From NCBI RefSeq assembly GCF_016411865.1, contig NZ_JAEKJA010000018.1:38475-102474 (forward strand): 64,000 bases of DNA, in the 5' to 3' direction. The notes below the pieces were generated by a model that searched no databases, was not told the DNA's origin, and was given only the letters and a program-made list of their open reading frames with translations. Source of the DNA: Acuticoccus mangrovi (GTDB lineage Bacteria > Pseudomonadota > Alphaproteobacteria > Rhizobiales > Amorphaceae). This document shows positions 42,830 through 52,964 of this stretch, one piece after another. Both the position numbers and the translations under genes were made by a program. Each line of letters begins with the position of its first letter. The stretch's first letter is position 1.

Positions 42830-44056
42830 GTGACGGAGCGGTTCGAGCTCACATCCTATTGGCTCAAGAGCGACTCCATCGTGCGCCTGTTCGATGCGTT
42901 GGAGCGCTTTGGCGAGGCTCGGGTCGTTGGCGGCGCCGTTCGCAACACGCTGCTGGGCGAGGCGATCGGCGACATCGACATCGCGACGACCGTGGTGCCG
43001 GACGTGGTCGCCCGCGCGGCGAAGTCGGCCGGCCTCGGGGTGCACGAGACCGGGATCCTCCACGGCACCCTGACCCTCGTGTCCGACGGCATCCCCTTCG
43101 AGGTGACGACGCTGCGCGAGGACGTCTCGACCGACGGCCGCCGCGCCAGCGTGCGCTTCACCACCGACTGGGCCGTCGACGCCCGGCGGCGCGACTTCAC
43201 CATGAACGCCCTCTATCTCGACCGCCGCGGCGTCGGCTACGACTATGTCGGCGGCTACGAGGACTGCCTCGCCCATCGGGTGCGCTTCATCGGGGACCCC
43301 GAGGCGCGCATCCACGAGGATCATCTGCGCATCCTGCGCTTCTTCCGCTTCCACGCCGCCTATGGGTGCGGCGAGCCCGATGCCGAGAGCCTCGCCGCGG
43401 TGCGCGCGCACGGCCGCCTCCTCGGCGACCTGGCGGTCGAGCGGGTCCACACCGAGATCCTGTCGCTGCTGGCGGCGAAAGGCGCGGCGCCGATGCTGGA
43501 GATTCTCGCCGGCGACGGGATGCTCGACGCCTACATTCCGCCGCCCGTGAACATTCCCGCCTTTCGCGCCCTCGCCGCGGCGGAGCGGACGACCGGGCGC
43601 ACGCCGACGCCCGTCCTCGGCATCGCCGCCCTCGTTAGCTTCTCCGCCTCGCGCTTTGCCGACGTGGCGGCGCGGCTGCGCTTCTCGCGCAAGCAGAAGA
43701 GCCGCGGCCTGATGGCGATCGATGCCGCCCGCTCCATGCCGCCGCGCTCGGTGCCCCATGTGCGCGCCCTGCTCTACGAGCACGGCGCCAAGGCCTTCGC
43801 CGACGGCCTCCTGGTGGCCGTCGCGCAGGGCGTCGACGTGATCGACGTGCCCCACCTCCTCGGCGAGGCGCGGCGCTGGCAGCGCCCCCGCTTTCCGGTC
43901 AGCGGCCACGATCTCCTCGGCCAAGGCGGGGAGGGCGGACCGGACCTCGGCGAGCGGCTCGACCGGCTGGAGCGCATCTGGCGCGACACCGACTTCACCC
44001 TCGACCGCGAGACGCTGCTCGCCATCGACCGCGAAGGCATCGCCGGCAACAACTAG
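42830..44056 (+). CDS. cca: CCA tRNA nucleotidyltransferase
   Basis: This 408-residue class II nucleotidyltransferase adds or repairs the CCA end of tRNAs. RVVGGAVRNTLLG (31-43) is the nucleotide-binding loop, and the metal-binding aspartates are D48 and D50 in GDIDIATT. RRDFTMNALYLD is the next family block, and the ERVHTEILSLL helix belongs to the neck domain. The start is GTG at 42830; ATG 42825 is out of frame. The encoded tRNA-His in this window already has CCA, so here the enzyme would mostly maintain ends. The GNAT gene follows after 105 bases. Confidence 0.92.
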   Translation: MTERFELTSYWLKSDSIVRLFDALERFGEARVVGGAVRNTLLGEAIGDIDIATTVVPDVVARAAKSAGLGVHETGILHGTLTLVSDGIPFEVTTLREDVSTDGRRASVRFTTDWAVDARRRDFTMNALYLDRRGVGYDYVGGYEDCLAHRVRFIGDPEARIHEDHLRILRFFRFHAAYGCGEPDAESLAAVRAHGRLLGDLAVERVHTEILSLLAAKGAAPMLEILAGDGMLDAYIPPPVNIPAFRALAAAERTTGRTPTPVLGIAALVSFSASRFADVAARLRFSRKQKSRGLMAIDAARSMPPRSVPHVRALLYEHGAKAFADGLLVAVAQGVDVIDVPHLLGEARRWQRPRFPVSGHDLLGQGGEGGPDLGERLDRLERIWRDTDFTLDRETLLAIDREGIAGNN

Positions 44057-44161
44057 GTTGCACGTTGACGTTGATGGTGCCGCCGGCTTTGTTGAGCCGT
44101 GGGCAGGGGTGTCGTAAAGCAACGCTTCCCCGTCACGCCATCGCACTCGAAGGTTAATGCC

Positions 44162-44836
44162 ATGTCCGAAGCGATCCCGTCCGAGAGGGCCACGCCCGAC
44201 ATCCCGCCCGAGTGCATCGTGAAGCAAGGGGACGACTGGATGCTCGTCTCGCCCGTTCCCGAGCACCTCGCCGCCGAGGCGGCGGCCTACTCGGTGGCGC
44301 AGCGCGCGACGCTCAATCGCATCGTGGGACTGCCGGAGGTGCGCGAGAAGGTGCTCGGCAACCGCCTGCGGCCCGATCGCATCTGCGTCGCCCTCGTCAA
44401 GGGCGAGATCGCCGGCCTCATCTCCTACCGGATGGACGGGGAAGGCTCGGTGTGGCCGGACCCCTCCCGCTACCGGGACTATTTCGGGTCCATCGGCGGC
44501 ACCGCCCGCTACTGGCTGACCGAGGCGACCTTGCGCCGCGGGCGGCCGGACGAGCTCTACCTCGAAGGCTTCAAGGTCGACCCCAAGGCGCGCGGGCGGG
44601 GCATCGGCACCTCGCTCCTCCACTGGCTCGGCTCGGAGGTGATCCGCCGCGGCAAGCGCGCCTGGCGCACCGAAGCCTCGATCACCGCCGACGCGGCGAT
44701 GCGCGTCTACCAGAGCGTCGGCGCCAAGCCGGTGAAGACCGTTTCGCTCGGCCCGCTCGGCCATGTGTTCGACCGCCACAAGTTCGTCGTGCTCGTCTGG
44801 GAGGCGCCGACGGAGGCGGCCGAGCGCGCCGCCTGA
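44162..44836 (+). CDS. GNAT family N-acetyltransferase
   Basis: This 224-residue acetyltransferase has the acetyl-CoA motif A as VDPKARGRGIGTSLLHWL and motif B-like AAMRVYQSVGAKPVKTVSLG. The first half (EHLAAEAAAYSVAQRATLNRI) is not conserved in a way I recognise. The substrate may be a small amine, a peptide or a protein N-terminus. The ATG at 44162 has GAAGGTTA upstream. It lies between cca and htpX, 99 bases before the latter, with a promoter for htpX in that gap. Confidence 0.82.
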   Translation: MSEAIPSERATPDIPPECIVKQGDDWMLVSPVPEHLAAEAAAYSVAQRATLNRIVGLPEVREKVLGNRLRPDRICVALVKGEIAGLISYRMDGEGSVWPDPSRYRDYFGSIGGTARYWLTEATLRRGRPDELYLEGFKVDPKARGRGIGTSLLHWLGSEVIRRGKRAWRTEASITADAAMRVYQSVGAKPVKTVSLGPLGHVFDRHKFVVLVWEAPTEAAERAA

Positions 44837-44870
44837 ACCCGCTGCGACGTCGATGCCGCGCCCTCGCCCG

Positions 44871-44900
44871 TTGATAATTTCCAGCCGCAGCAAATATTTT
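44871..44900 (+). promoter_or_regulatory. candidate promoter of htpX
   Basis: TTGATA (44871-44876) and TATTTT (44895-44900) are 18 bases apart in a local AT-rich patch, 36 bases ahead of the htpX start. Whether it serves the vegetative or the heat-shock sigma factor cannot be told from sequence. Confidence 0.45.
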
Positions 44901-44935
44901 AGGGTCTGAGAGGACCTGAACTGGCGAGAGGGCTG

Positions 44936-45886
44936 ATGAACTATTTTCGGACAGCCCTGCTGCTCGCGGGGCTGACGGCGCTGTTTATGGGCGTCGGTTT
45001 CGTCATCGGCGGACAGCAAGGCATGATCATCGCGTTCGTGATCGCGCTGGGCATGAACGCGTTCTCCTACTGGAATGCCGACAAGCTTGTTCTGCGCATG
45101 CACAATGCGCGCGAGGTCGACGAGCGGAGCGCACCGGAATATTATCAGATCGTGCGTGAGCTCGCTGCCAGGGCGCAGCTGCCGATGCCGCGCGTCTATA
45201 TTCTCGACGAGGACCAGCCGAACGCCTTCGCCACCGGCCGCAACCCGGACAACGCCGCGGTCGCGGCGACGCGCGGCCTCTTGCGCTCGATGACGCGGGA
45301 GGAGGTGGCGGGCGTCATGGCGCACGAGCTCGCCCACGTGCAGAACCGCGACACGCTGACCATGACGATCACCGCCACGATCGCCGGCGCCATCTCGATG
45401 CTGGCGAACTTCGCCTTCTTCTTCGGCGGCAACCGCAACAATCCGCTGGGCTTCGTGGGCGTGCTCGTCACCGTGATCGTGGCGCCGCTCGCCGCGATGC
45501 TGGTGCAGATGGCGATCAGCCGAACCCGCGAATATGCCGCCGACCGGCGCGGCGCGGAGATCTGCGGCGATCCGATGTGGCTCGCCTCCGCCCTCGCCAA
45601 GCTGGAGCGCGGGCGCGCCGTGCCCAACGAGGAGGCCGAGGCGGTGCCGGCGACGGCGCACATGTTCATCATCAACCCCTTGTCGGGCGCACGGATGGAC
45701 AACCTCTTCTCCACCCACCCCAACACGCAGAACCGCATCGCGGCGCTGCAGGACCTCGCCGCCGAGATGACCGGCGTGCAGCCGGCGACGTTCGCGCCGG
45801 CCTTCCCGACCCGTCAGCCGCGCGGACCGTGGGGCAACCGCGGCGCGGCCCCCCGCTCGAACCGGCCGCGCGGGCCGTGGGGATGA
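44936..45886 (+). CDS. htpX: membrane zinc metalloprotease HtpX
   Basis: This 316-residue M48 peptidase degrades damaged membrane proteins at the inner membrane. The zinc site is H130-E131-L-A-H134 in [12 protein letters not shown], and the third ligand lies in [14 protein letters not shown]. Two N-terminal spans (about 5-45) and two central spans (about 145-195) match the family. The tail after residue 290 is Pro/Arg/Gly-rich ([16 protein letters not shown]), as often in alphaproteobacteria. It is followed 10 bases later by rsmB, so the two are co-transcribed. This htpX-rsmB order is typical of Hyphomicrobiales. Confidence 0.95.
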   Translation: MNYFRTALLLAGLTALFMGVGFVIGGQQGMIIAFVIALGMNAFSYWNADKLVLRMHNAREVDERSAPEYYQIVRELAARAQLPMPRVYILDEDQPNAFATGRNPDNAAVAATRGLLRSMTREEVAGVMAHELAHVQNRDTLTMTITATIAGAISMLANFAFFFGGNRNNPLGFVGVLVTVIVAPLAAMLVQMAISRTREYAADRRGAEICGDPMWLASALAKLERGRAVPNEEAEAVPATAHMFIINPLSGARMDNLFSTHPNTQNRIAALQDLAAEMTGVQPATFAPAFPTRQPRGPWGNRGAAPRSNRPRGPWG

Positions 45887-45896
45887 CCCCTTGCCA

Positions 45897-47219
45897 ATGA
45901 CGGCCCCTGCGCGCCAACGCCGTCGTGGTCCCGCCATCGAGGGCGCGGCGGCCCGCTCCGCGGCGCAGCACATCGTAACGGAGGTGTGCGAGCGCCATCA
46001 GCCGCTCGCCGGGGTGCTGGAGGAGGCGGCGCACGGCCCCCTCGCGCGCCTGTCGGACCGCGACCAGGCGCTCGCCCGCGCCATCGGCCGCGTCACCGTG
46101 CGGCGGCGGGGCGACATCGACTGGTGTCTCGCCCAGATGCTCGCGAAGCCGCTGCCCAAGCGGGCGGCCGAGGTGCGGGCGGTGCTGCGGGTGTCGGCGG
46201 CGCAGATCCTGTTCATGCGGCAGGCCGACCACGCGGCCGTCAACGTCGCCGTGGCCCTCCTCAAGGGCGAGGGGGCGACGGGCGGCTTCGCGGGCCTCGC
46301 CAACGCGGTCCTGCGCCGCCTCATCCGCGAGCGTGACGCCCTGCTCGCGGCGCTACCGGTGGAGGCCAACACCCCCGGCTGGTTGTGGCATCGCTGGGTC
46401 GCCCACTACGGCGCCGAGACGGCGGCGGCGATCGCCGCCGCCCACCGCGCCGAGCCGGGGCTCGACATCGCCTTCGCCGACCCCGTCGCCCTCCTGCCCG
46501 AAGGGGGCGTCGCCCTGCCGACGGGCGGCGCGCGGCTCAAGGCGGGCGCCGTCACCGCCATCGAAGGTTACGCCGAGGGCGGCTGGTGGGTGCAGGACGC
46601 CGCCGCCCAGCTCCCCGTGACGCTGTTCGGCAACGTCGCCGGTGCCACCGCGCTCGACATGTGCGCCGCTCCCGGCGGCAAGACGATGCAGCTCGCCGCC
46701 CGCGGAGCGCGGGTCACGGCGCTGGAGCTCGACGCCGACCGCGCCGCCCGCATCGGCGAGAACCTCGCCCGCACCCACCTTGCCGAGCATGTGCGCGTGA
46801 CGGTGGGCGACGCTCTCGCCGCCGAGGGGACCTACGACGCTGTGCTCCTCGATGCGCCGTGCTCGGCGACGGGCACCATGCGCCGCCAGCCGGACGTCGC
46901 CTGGTCGAAGTCGGCCGCCGACATCAAGGCGCTCGCCGACGTCCAGCGCGACCTCTTGCGCCGGGCGGCCCGCTGCGTCGCGCCCGGCGGCACGCTGGTC
47001 TTCGCCACCTGCTCCATGGAGCCGGAGGAGGGCGAGGCGCATCTTCCCTTCGTGGCCGAGGCGCTGCCCGAGCTCTCCCTCGACCCCGTGACGGAGGGCC
47101 CCGCCGCGAGCTTTGCGACGCCGGAGGGGGCGATGCGCACCCTGCCGTCGATGACGATCCCCGGCACCGACCTCGCCGGCCTCGACGGCTTCTTCGCCGC
47201 CCGCTTCCGCCGCCGCTGA
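45897..47219 (+). CDS. rsmB: 16S rRNA m5C methyltransferase RsmB/Sun
   Basis: This 440-residue RNA cytosine-C5 methyltransferase has an N-terminal NusB-like RNA-binding domain (about 15-150, LSDRDQALARAIGRVTVRRR to LANAVLRRLIRER) and a Rossmann methyltransferase domain. The SAM site is LDMCAAPGGKTMQLA. The two catalytic cysteines are C322 in DAPCSATGTM and C372 in FATCSMEPEEGE, almost the same numbering as in E. coli. It modifies 16S rRNA at the equivalent of C967. I use ATG 45897, since TTG 45891 adds only two codons. It sits between htpX and a heparinase-like gene. Confidence 0.92.
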   Translation: MTAPARQRRRGPAIEGAAARSAAQHIVTEVCERHQPLAGVLEEAAHGPLARLSDRDQALARAIGRVTVRRRGDIDWCLAQMLAKPLPKRAAEVRAVLRVSAAQILFMRQADHAAVNVAVALLKGEGATGGFAGLANAVLRRLIRERDALLAALPVEANTPGWLWHRWVAHYGAETAAAIAAAHRAEPGLDIAFADPVALLPEGGVALPTGGARLKAGAVTAIEGYAEGGWWVQDAAAQLPVTLFGNVAGATALDMCAAPGGKTMQLAARGARVTALELDADRAARIGENLARTHLAEHVRVTVGDALAAEGTYDAVLLDAPCSATGTMRRQPDVAWSKSAADIKALADVQRDLLRRAARCVAPGGTLVFATCSMEPEEGEAHLPFVAEALPELSLDPVTEGPAASFATPEGAMRTLPSMTIPGTDLAGLDGFFAARFRRR

Positions 47220-47339
47220 CATCCCATCGTCGCATTGATGATGGGCGGGCGCATATCGGGCGTTGCAGCGAATCCATTGTGAGGCGATAGGTCATCCAAT
47301 GCGATTCGCCCGCTGCCGAGGAGCCTCGACGAGAACCCG

Positions 47340-49073
47340 TTGCCCCAATCCGGCCGATCCCCCACCGTCACCACCCTTCCGGCGCTGATCGGCTTCGGCG
47401 CGCGGCGCCTCGGCGCGCGGGCTCTCGCGAACGTCGCCCTGCTGCTCTGGAAACGGCCGGTGTCGGGCGTGCCGGCGCGGGTGCTCTTCGCCCCGGAGAC
47501 GCTCGCCGAGGCCGACCCCGCCGTCGCCGCCGACATCTATGCCGGCGTGTTCGCCCTCGCCGGCGACGTGGTGGACGTCTCGGGCGGCTCGCCCTTCCTG
47601 ATGCGGCCGCCGTCGGAGGCCTGGGCGCGCGCGCTGCACGGCTTCACCTGGCTCCATCATCTCGAGGCCAACGCCACCGAACTCTCCCACTCCAACGCCC
47701 GCGCCCTCTTCGACGAGTGGCTCGCCGCCCGCGGCGAGGCCGATCCGGTCTCCGACGAGATGGAGGTGGTCGCCGAGCGGCTGGCGGTCTGGCTCGTCCA
47801 GTCGCCGCTCCTCCTGAATGGCGCCGAGGCCGCCTTCCGCCAGCGCTACATGCGGGCGATCGCCCGCCATATGCGCCAGCTCGAGCGCGCGGTGGTGCTC
47901 TCGCCGAAGGGCATGCAGCGCCTGCTCGGGGCGGCGACGCTCGGGATCGCCGGCGCGGTGATCGCCGACCAGGCGAAGCTTCTGCGCTGGGCGCTCGGCG
48001 TGGTGGCGGACGAGTTGCCCGGCAACGTGCTTGCCGACGGCGGCCACGCCTCGCGCAGTCCCGAGGCGCTGGTGAAGGTGCTCGAGGTACTGATCCCGCT
48101 GTCGGAGGCGCTCGCCCGCCGCCAGCTCCCGACCCCGCCGCCGCTGCGCGACGCCATCGACCGCATGATGCCGATGGTTCGCTTCTTTCGCCACGGCGAC
48201 GGCGGTCTCGCCCACTTCCACGGTGCCGGCCATGTGTCCGCCGCGACGGTCGAAGCCGTGCTCGCCTACGACGACGTCGCCGGCCAGCCGGCCGCCAACG
48301 CCCGCTACACGGGCTTTCAGCGCATCGAGGCGGGCGCCTCGGCGGTGATCTTCGACACCGGGCGCGTCCCGCCGCCGGCGCATTCGCTGCACGCCCACGC
48401 GAGCGCCCTCGCGTTCGAGTTCTCGCATGGCCCGCATCGCCTCGTGGTGAATTGCGGCGCGCTCGACCGGGTGCGGCCGGAGTGGGAGGGGGCGGCGCGC
48501 ACCACTGCCGCCCAGTCGAGCCTCGTCGTCGCCGAGACCTCCTCGGCGCGGATCCTGGAACGCTGGCCGCTCGCCGGCTGGCTGGGGGCGCTCCTCTATC
48601 GCGGCCCGCGCAGCGTGGAGGTGGAGCGGGAGAAGCTCACCGCCCGCGCCGTGCACGACGGCTATCGCCGCCCTTTCGGCCTCCTGCACGAGCGCCGCCT
48701 CACTCTCTCGGAGGACGGGTTGTGGCTCGAAGGCGAGGATCGCCTGGTGGGCCGCGAGCGACTGGCAGGCATGCCCTTCGAAGTGCGCTTCCACCTCGAC
48801 CCCGACGTGAAGGTGCGGGTGGAGCGCACCCGAAAACGCGCCCTTTTCAGCCTACCCGACGGCGCCATATGGCTTTTTGGTCTCGACCAGGGGCCCCCGA
48901 TCAGTGTTGAAGAGAGTATCGTGCTGAGCGGGCCGCGTCGGGCTCGGCGCACCGTGCAGCTCGTGATGGCCGGCAACACGTTGACCGACGACACCGTGCG
49001 CTGGCACATCGCACGCCATGCGGCGCCGCTCGACAACGACGCCGGGAACGCCAATAAATCGGACACGCCATGA
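47340..49073 (+). CDS. heparinase II/III family protein
   Basis: This 577-residue protein has an N-terminal (alpha/alpha) toroid and a C-terminal beta-sandwich of the heparinase II/III type. [44 protein letters not shown] (near 220), [16 protein letters not shown] and [21 protein letters not shown] are characteristic of the group found just before purH in many Hyphomicrobiales. The family cleaves uronic-acid-containing polysaccharides. No signal peptide is seen, so its substrate is unclear. The start is uncertain: TTG 47340 is the best option, with GAGGAGCC about 15 bases upstream. Its stop overlaps the purH start as ATGA, which couples their translation. Confidence 0.82.
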   Translation: MPQSGRSPTVTTLPALIGFGARRLGARALANVALLLWKRPVSGVPARVLFAPETLAEADPAVAADIYAGVFALAGDVVDVSGGSPFLMRPPSEAWARALHGFTWLHHLEANATELSHSNARALFDEWLAARGEADPVSDEMEVVAERLAVWLVQSPLLLNGAEAAFRQRYMRAIARHMRQLERAVVLSPKGMQRLLGAATLGIAGAVIADQAKLLRWALGVVADELPGNVLADGGHASRSPEALVKVLEVLIPLSEALARRQLPTPPPLRDAIDRMMPMVRFFRHGDGGLAHFHGAGHVSAATVEAVLAYDDVAGQPAANARYTGFQRIEAGASAVIFDTGRVPPPAHSLHAHASALAFEFSHGPHRLVVNCGALDRVRPEWEGAARTTAAQSSLVVAETSSARILERWPLAGWLGALLYRGPRSVEVEREKLTARAVHDGYRRPFGLLHERRLTLSEDGLWLEGEDRLVGRERLAGMPFEVRFHLDPDVKVRVERTRKRALFSLPDGAIWLFGLDQGPPISVEESIVLSGPRRARRTVQLVMAGNTLTDDTVRWHIARHAAPLDNDAGNANKSDTP

Positions 49074-50659
49074 CCACCTCGCACCCGGTGCGCCGCGCCC
49101 TTCTTTCCGTGTCGGACAAGGAGGGCCTGGTGCCCTTCGCCGAGCGTCTCCACGCCGCCGGTATCGAGCTGGTGTCGACGGGCGGCACCGCCCGCACCCT
49201 CGCCGACGCCGGGCTGCCGGTGATCGACGTCGCCAGCCTCACCGGCTTCCCCGAAATGCTCGACGGGCGGGTGAAGACGCTGCACCCCGGGGTGCACGGC
49301 GGCCTCCTCGCCGACCTGTCCAAGCCCGACCACGTGGCGGCGATCGAGAAGGCCGGCATCGGTCCCATCGGCCTCGTCGTCTCCAACCTCTATCCGTTCG
49401 AGAGCGCCATCGCGAAGGGTCTCGGCGAGGCCGATCTCGTGGAGACCATCGACGTCGGCGGCCCGTCCATGACGCGCGCCGCCGCCAAGAATTTCGCCCA
49501 CGTCGCCATCGTGGTCGACACCGACGACTACGGCGCCGTCGCCGACGCCATCGAGCAGAACGGTGGCGCCGTGCCCTTCGCCATGCGCCGCCGGCTCGCG
49601 GCGAAGGCGTTCGCCCGCCTCTCCGCCTATGACGCGGCGATCGCGGCGTGGCTCGGCGGGGTGACCGCGGCCGACGACACCGCCATCGATCACCGCGTGT
49701 GGCAGGCCTTCGGCGGCAAGCGCGTCGCCGAGATGCGCTACGGCGAGAACCCGCACCAGAGGGCGGACTTCTACCGCTCCGCCGGTGGCGAGGGCATCGC
49801 CGCCGCCCGCGTCGTCCAGGGCAAGGCGCTCTCCTACAACAACGTCGCCGACGCCGACGCCGCGTGGACGGCGGTCGCCGACTTCGCCGACGACGTCGCC
49901 TGCGTGGTGGTGAAGCACGCGAACCCCTGCGGCATCGCCGTCGCCGGAACGCTGGCCGAGGCCTACGAGGCCGCCCGCCTCGCCGATCCCGTGTCGGCCT
50001 TCGGCGGCGTGGTCGCCCTGTCGCGCCCGCTCGACGTGGCGACGGCGGAGAAGATCGCGGCGATCTTCACCGAGGTGGTGATCGCCCCCGGCGCCTCCGA
50101 CGAGGCGCTCGCCGTGCTCGCCAAGAAGCCCAACGTGCGCGTCCTCCTCGCCGACACGCTGCCGACGCCGGGGGGCACCATGGTGCGCTCCGTCGGCGGC
50201 GGCCTCCTGGTGCAGGACATCGACGCCGGCACGCTGGAGGCGGGCGACGTGAAGGTCGCCACCAAGCGCGCGCCGACCGAGGCGGAGTGGGCCGACCTCC
50301 GCTTCGCCTGGCGCGTGGTGAAGCACGTGAAGTCCAACGCCATCGTCTACGCCAAGGGCGGGGCGACGGTGGGGGTGGGCGCCGGCCAGATGAGCCGCGT
50401 CGACGCCGCCCGCATCGGCGCCTGGAAGGCGGAGGACGCCGCCCGCGAGGCCGGCGAGGCCGAGACGCGCACCAAGGGCGCGGTGGCCGCCTCCGACGCC
50501 TTCTTCCCCTTTGCCGACGGTCTCGAGACCATCGCCGCGGCGGGCGTCACGGCGGTGATCCAGCCCGGCGGCTCACGCCGCGACGAGGAGGTGATCGCCG
50601 CCGCCGACGCCGCCGGCATCGCCATGGTGATGACCGGCATGCGCCACTTCCGCCACTGA
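49070..50659 (+). CDS. purH: bifunctional AICAR transformylase / IMP cyclohydrolase
   Basis: This 529-residue enzyme carries out the last two steps of IMP synthesis. The N-terminal MGS-like cyclohydrolase domain (1-about 195) contains [28 protein letters not shown] and [14 protein letters not shown]. The C-terminal transformylase domain contains [28 protein letters not shown] (with the catalytic Lys-His), [12 protein letters not shown] and the closing [13 protein letters not shown]. The length is normal. The ATG at 49070 overlaps the heparinase stop by four bases. The gene ends 255 bases before a strong terminator, which leaves an unusually long 3' stretch. Confidence 0.97.
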   Translation: MTTSHPVRRALLSVSDKEGLVPFAERLHAAGIELVSTGGTARTLADAGLPVIDVASLTGFPEMLDGRVKTLHPGVHGGLLADLSKPDHVAAIEKAGIGPIGLVVSNLYPFESAIAKGLGEADLVETIDVGGPSMTRAAAKNFAHVAIVVDTDDYGAVADAIEQNGGAVPFAMRRRLAAKAFARLSAYDAAIAAWLGGVTAADDTAIDHRVWQAFGGKRVAEMRYGENPHQRADFYRSAGGEGIAAARVVQGKALSYNNVADADAAWTAVADFADDVACVVVKHANPCGIAVAGTLAEAYEAARLADPVSAFGGVVALSRPLDVATAEKIAAIFTEVVIAPGASDEALAVLAKKPNVRVLLADTLPTPGGTMVRSVGGGLLVQDIDAGTLEAGDVKVATKRAPTEAEWADLRFAWRVVKHVKSNAIVYAKGGATVGVGAGQMSRVDAARIGAWKAEDAAREAGEAETRTKGAVAASDAFFPFADGLETIAAAGVTAVIQPGGSRRDEEVIAAADAAGIAMVMTGMRHFRH

Positions 50660-51107
50660 CGACGGCGCCGAAAAAAAATCGGAGGGGGGCGGAATAGGCG
50701 CGGAGCCGGGGCGTTGTTCACATGGGACGGCCGGAGGAGACAGGGCCGCCCCGAGCGACAGGACTTTACGACTCGGACCACTTCACGACCTTTCAACCCC
50801 AACCCTTCTCACTCCAAGATCTTCTCTTCGGCGATGGCACGGTGCGTCCCATGCCGTGGTCCTGCGGAACCCGCCGCGGGCATCCATCCCACCGAACGCT
50901 CAGATACCGATCGAATGGCCCGGCTCTCCTCGCCGGGCCATTTTTCGTTCCGGCGCCGATCCGCGGCGGCTCGAAAGCTCTTTCCCGCAAAAGTTTGCAG
51001 AATTTTCGGAATAGAACGCGGGCTGCGGCGTTGCTTCATCGACGCGGCGGCAACGACCGCCGCAACGACAAGAACACGCAGCGATGCGAACACGCCAGGA
51101 GCCCGCC
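50660..51107 (+). other. 448-base region after purH, possible non-coding RNA
   Basis: No convincing protein gene is present. An open frame at 50722-51111 has atypical composition and runs through the terminator, so I do not accept it. The region ends in a strong terminator hairpin at 50914-50945 whose loop holds CTCCTC, complementary to a ribosome site. A long purH 3' UTR or a separate small RNA of up to about 240 bases are both compatible. I could not find a clear promoter. Confidence 0.4.
50914..50945 (+). terminator. strong intrinsic terminator downstream of purH
   Basis: AATGGCCCGGC (50914-50924), loop TCTCCTC, and GCCGGGCCATT (50932-50942) form a perfect 11-bp stem merging into TTTTT. 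The sequence is nearly symmetric, and A residues precede the stem, so weak termination from the other side is also possible. Confidence 0.85.
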
Positions 51108-51224
51108 ATGATCTTCCGCCTCGCCATCGGGATCGCCCTCTGTCTCGCCCTCGCTCTCGGCGAATCCGGTGAGGCGACCGCCACCACCGGCTCTCCCGCT
51201 CCGGCGGCCGCCTCGATCGACTGA
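51108..51224 (+). CDS. 38-residue secreted or membrane-anchored peptide
   Basis: An ATG at 51108 preceded by CCAGGAGCCCGCC opens a 38-codon frame. It starts MIFRLAIGIALCLALALG, a positively charged then hydrophobic segment like a signal peptide, and ends in an Ala/Thr/Pro-rich tail (EATATTGSPAPAAASID). There is no lipobox, because the only Cys is inside the hydrophobic stretch. The ribosome site, hydrophobic start and position after a terminator make it a credible small gene, although I recognise no family. It ends 13 bases before the convergent mutM stop. Confidence 0.45.
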   Translation: MIFRLAIGIALCLALALGESGEATATTGSPAPAAASID

Positions 51225-51237
51225 GCCGACGGGCCCC

Positions 51238-52104
51238 TCAGCGCTGGCAGGTGGGGCAGAAGAAGGTGGAGCGGCCCGACTGGACGATGCGGGTCACCAC
51301 TCCAGAGCAGCTGTTGCGAGCGCACGGTTCGCCCTCGCGGCCATAGACGGCGAAGGTGTGCTGGAAGCGGCCGAGCGAGCCGTCGGCGGCCACATAGTCG
51401 CGCAGCGAGGAGCCGCCGGCGGCGATCGCCTCCTCGATCACCGCGAGGATCGCGGCCACCAGGCGGGAGACGCGATCGCCGGCCGTCCCGTCGCGCCGCA
51501 CGATCGACCCGGCCATCCGCCGCGGCGACAGGCGCGCCCGCCACAACGCCTCACATACATAGATGTTGCCGAGCCCGGCGATGATGTGCTGGTCGAGGAG
51601 CGCCGCCTTGAGCGGCGTCATCTTGCCGGCGAGGGCGGCGGCCAGCCCGTCGGCCGTCAGCGCGCCGGGCATCGGCTCCACCCCGAGATGGGCGAAATAG
51701 GGATGCGCCTCGAGCGTGGCGGCGTCGGCGAGGGTCATGAAGCCGAAGCGGCGCGGGTCGTTGTAGACGATGCGGCACGTCCCGAGATCGATCGTCACGT
51801 GGTCGTGCGCCGCGCTCTTGCCGCGCGGATAGACGAACTGGCCCACCGTCTCGCCCTCCACGCGGAAGGCACCGGACATGCCGAGATGGGCGATCAGCGC
51901 CGTGCCGTCGTCGAGCGTGGCGATGAGATATTTGGCGCGACGACCGAGCCGCTCGATGCGGCGGCCGGTGAGGCGCTCGGCGAAGTGCTCGGGGAAGGGG
52001 AAGCGCAGGTCCGGGCGGGCGAGGTGGACGGCGGCGATCCGCGCTCCCTCCATCGCCGGCGCCAGCCCGCGACGTACGGTCTCGACTTCGGGAAGCTCAG
52101 GCAT
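51238..52104 (-). CDS. mutM: formamidopyrimidine-DNA glycosylase
   Basis: This 288-residue base-excision repair enzyme removes 8-oxoguanine and formamidopyrimidines. The N-terminus [14 protein letters not shown] supplies the catalytic Pro and Glu after Met removal. [10 protein letters not shown] contains the conserved Lys, and the helix-two-turn-helix lies in [23 protein letters not shown]. The C-terminal zinc finger is C-x4-C (PCARNSC) followed by [11 protein letters not shown]; the 4-residue spacing is common in alphaproteobacteria. The ATG at 52104 defines the catalytic N-terminus and so must be the true start. It is divergent from ubiE with 104 bases between. Confidence 0.95.
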   Translation of the reverse strand: MPELPEVETVRRGLAPAMEGARIAAVHLARPDLRFPFPEHFAERLTGRRIERLGRRAKYLIATLDDGTALIAHLGMSGAFRVEGETVGQFVYPRGKSAAHDHVTIDLGTCRIVYNDPRRFGFMTLADAATLEAHPYFAHLGVEPMPGALTADGLAAALAGKMTPLKAALLDQHIIAGLGNIYVCEALWRARLSPRRMAGSIVRRDGTAGDRVSRLVAAILAVIEEAIAAGGSSLRDYVAADGSLGRFQHTFAVYGREGEPCARNSCSGVVTRIVQSGRSTFFCPTCQR

Positions 52105-52208
52105 CGTCTCGTCCCGCACTCTCGTCGTGTGGCTGCGTCCCACCAGGACATGGCCGCGGCTCCAATCTGCCGCTATGTGTGACGCCGTTGAAGAGGAAAG
52201 GCGGCGGC

Positions 52209-52964
52209 ATGAGCGAGACATCCTTCGGTTTCAAGACAGTGCCGATCGAGGAAAAGCAGGGTCTCGTCAACCGCGTCTTCGACACGGTGGCGAGCCGCTA
52301 CGATCTGATGAACGACGCCATGTCCGGCGGCCTCCACCGGCTGTGGAAGGACGCGATGGTGTCGTGGCTCGGCGCGCCGCGGCGGCCCAAGCGACCCTAC
52401 CGCGTGATCGACGTCGCCGGCGGCACCGGGGACATCGCCTTTCGCATCGCCCGCGGCATCGAGGTCAACGGCACCGTGATGGTGTGCGACATCAACCCGG
52501 AGATGCTCCTCGTCGGCGCCAAGCGCGACGCGCGACGGCTGCGACCGCGCACCCCCTGCCATTTCGTGGCCGCCAACGCCGAGGCGCTGCCGATGCCCTC
52601 CGGCACCGCCGACGCCTACACCATCGCCTTCGGCATCCGGAACGTCGCCCGCCGCGAGGTCGCCCTCGCCGAGGCCTACCGCGTGCTGAAGCGCGGCGGC
52701 CGCTTCATGTGCCTGGAGTTCAGCCACGTCGACGTGCCGGCGATGGAGAAGATCTACGACGTCTATTCGTTCAACGTGATCCCCGCCATGGGCCGGGTAC
52801 TCGCGGGTGACGCCGAGCCCTACCGCTATCTGGTGGAATCGATCCGCACCTTCCCGAATTCCGGCCGCTTCGCCGCCGAGATCGAGCGCGCGGGCTTCTC
52901 GGAGGTGAAGGTGCGCATGCTGTCGGGCGGCGTCGCGGCAATCCACTCCGGCTACAAGATCTGA
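52209..52964 (+). CDS. ubiE: ubiquinone/menaquinone C-methyltransferase
   Basis: This 251-residue SAM-dependent enzyme performs the C-methylation step of ubiquinone synthesis. The SAM site is [14 protein letters not shown], and [24 protein letters not shown] is the family signature. [13 protein letters not shown] and the late [16 protein letters not shown] complete the pattern. The N-terminal [24 protein letters not shown] is also typical. The ATG at 52209 has AGGAAAGG upstream. Its TGA shares one base with the ATG of ubiB, so the two are tightly coupled. Confidence 0.96.
   Translation: MSETSFGFKTVPIEEKQGLVNRVFDTVASRYDLMNDAMSGGLHRLWKDAMVSWLGAPRRPKRPYRVIDVAGGTGDIAFRIARGIEVNGTVMVCDINPEMLLVGAKRDARRLRPRTPCHFVAANAEALPMPSGTADAYTIAFGIRNVARREVALAEAYRVLKRGGRFMCLEFSHVDVPAMEKIYDVYSFNVIPAMGRVLAGDAEPYRYLVESIRTFPNSGRFAAEIERAGFSEVKVRMLSGGVAAIHSGYKI

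Noticed and set aside
42788..45973. A 1061-codon minus-strand frame opposite cca, GNAT and htpX
   Set aside because: It lies opposite three certain genes and has shadow-type composition, with no domain.
50722..51111. A 129-codon plus-strand frame after purH
   Set aside because: It has no ribosome site, runs straight through a strong terminator hairpin and has no protein-like pattern.
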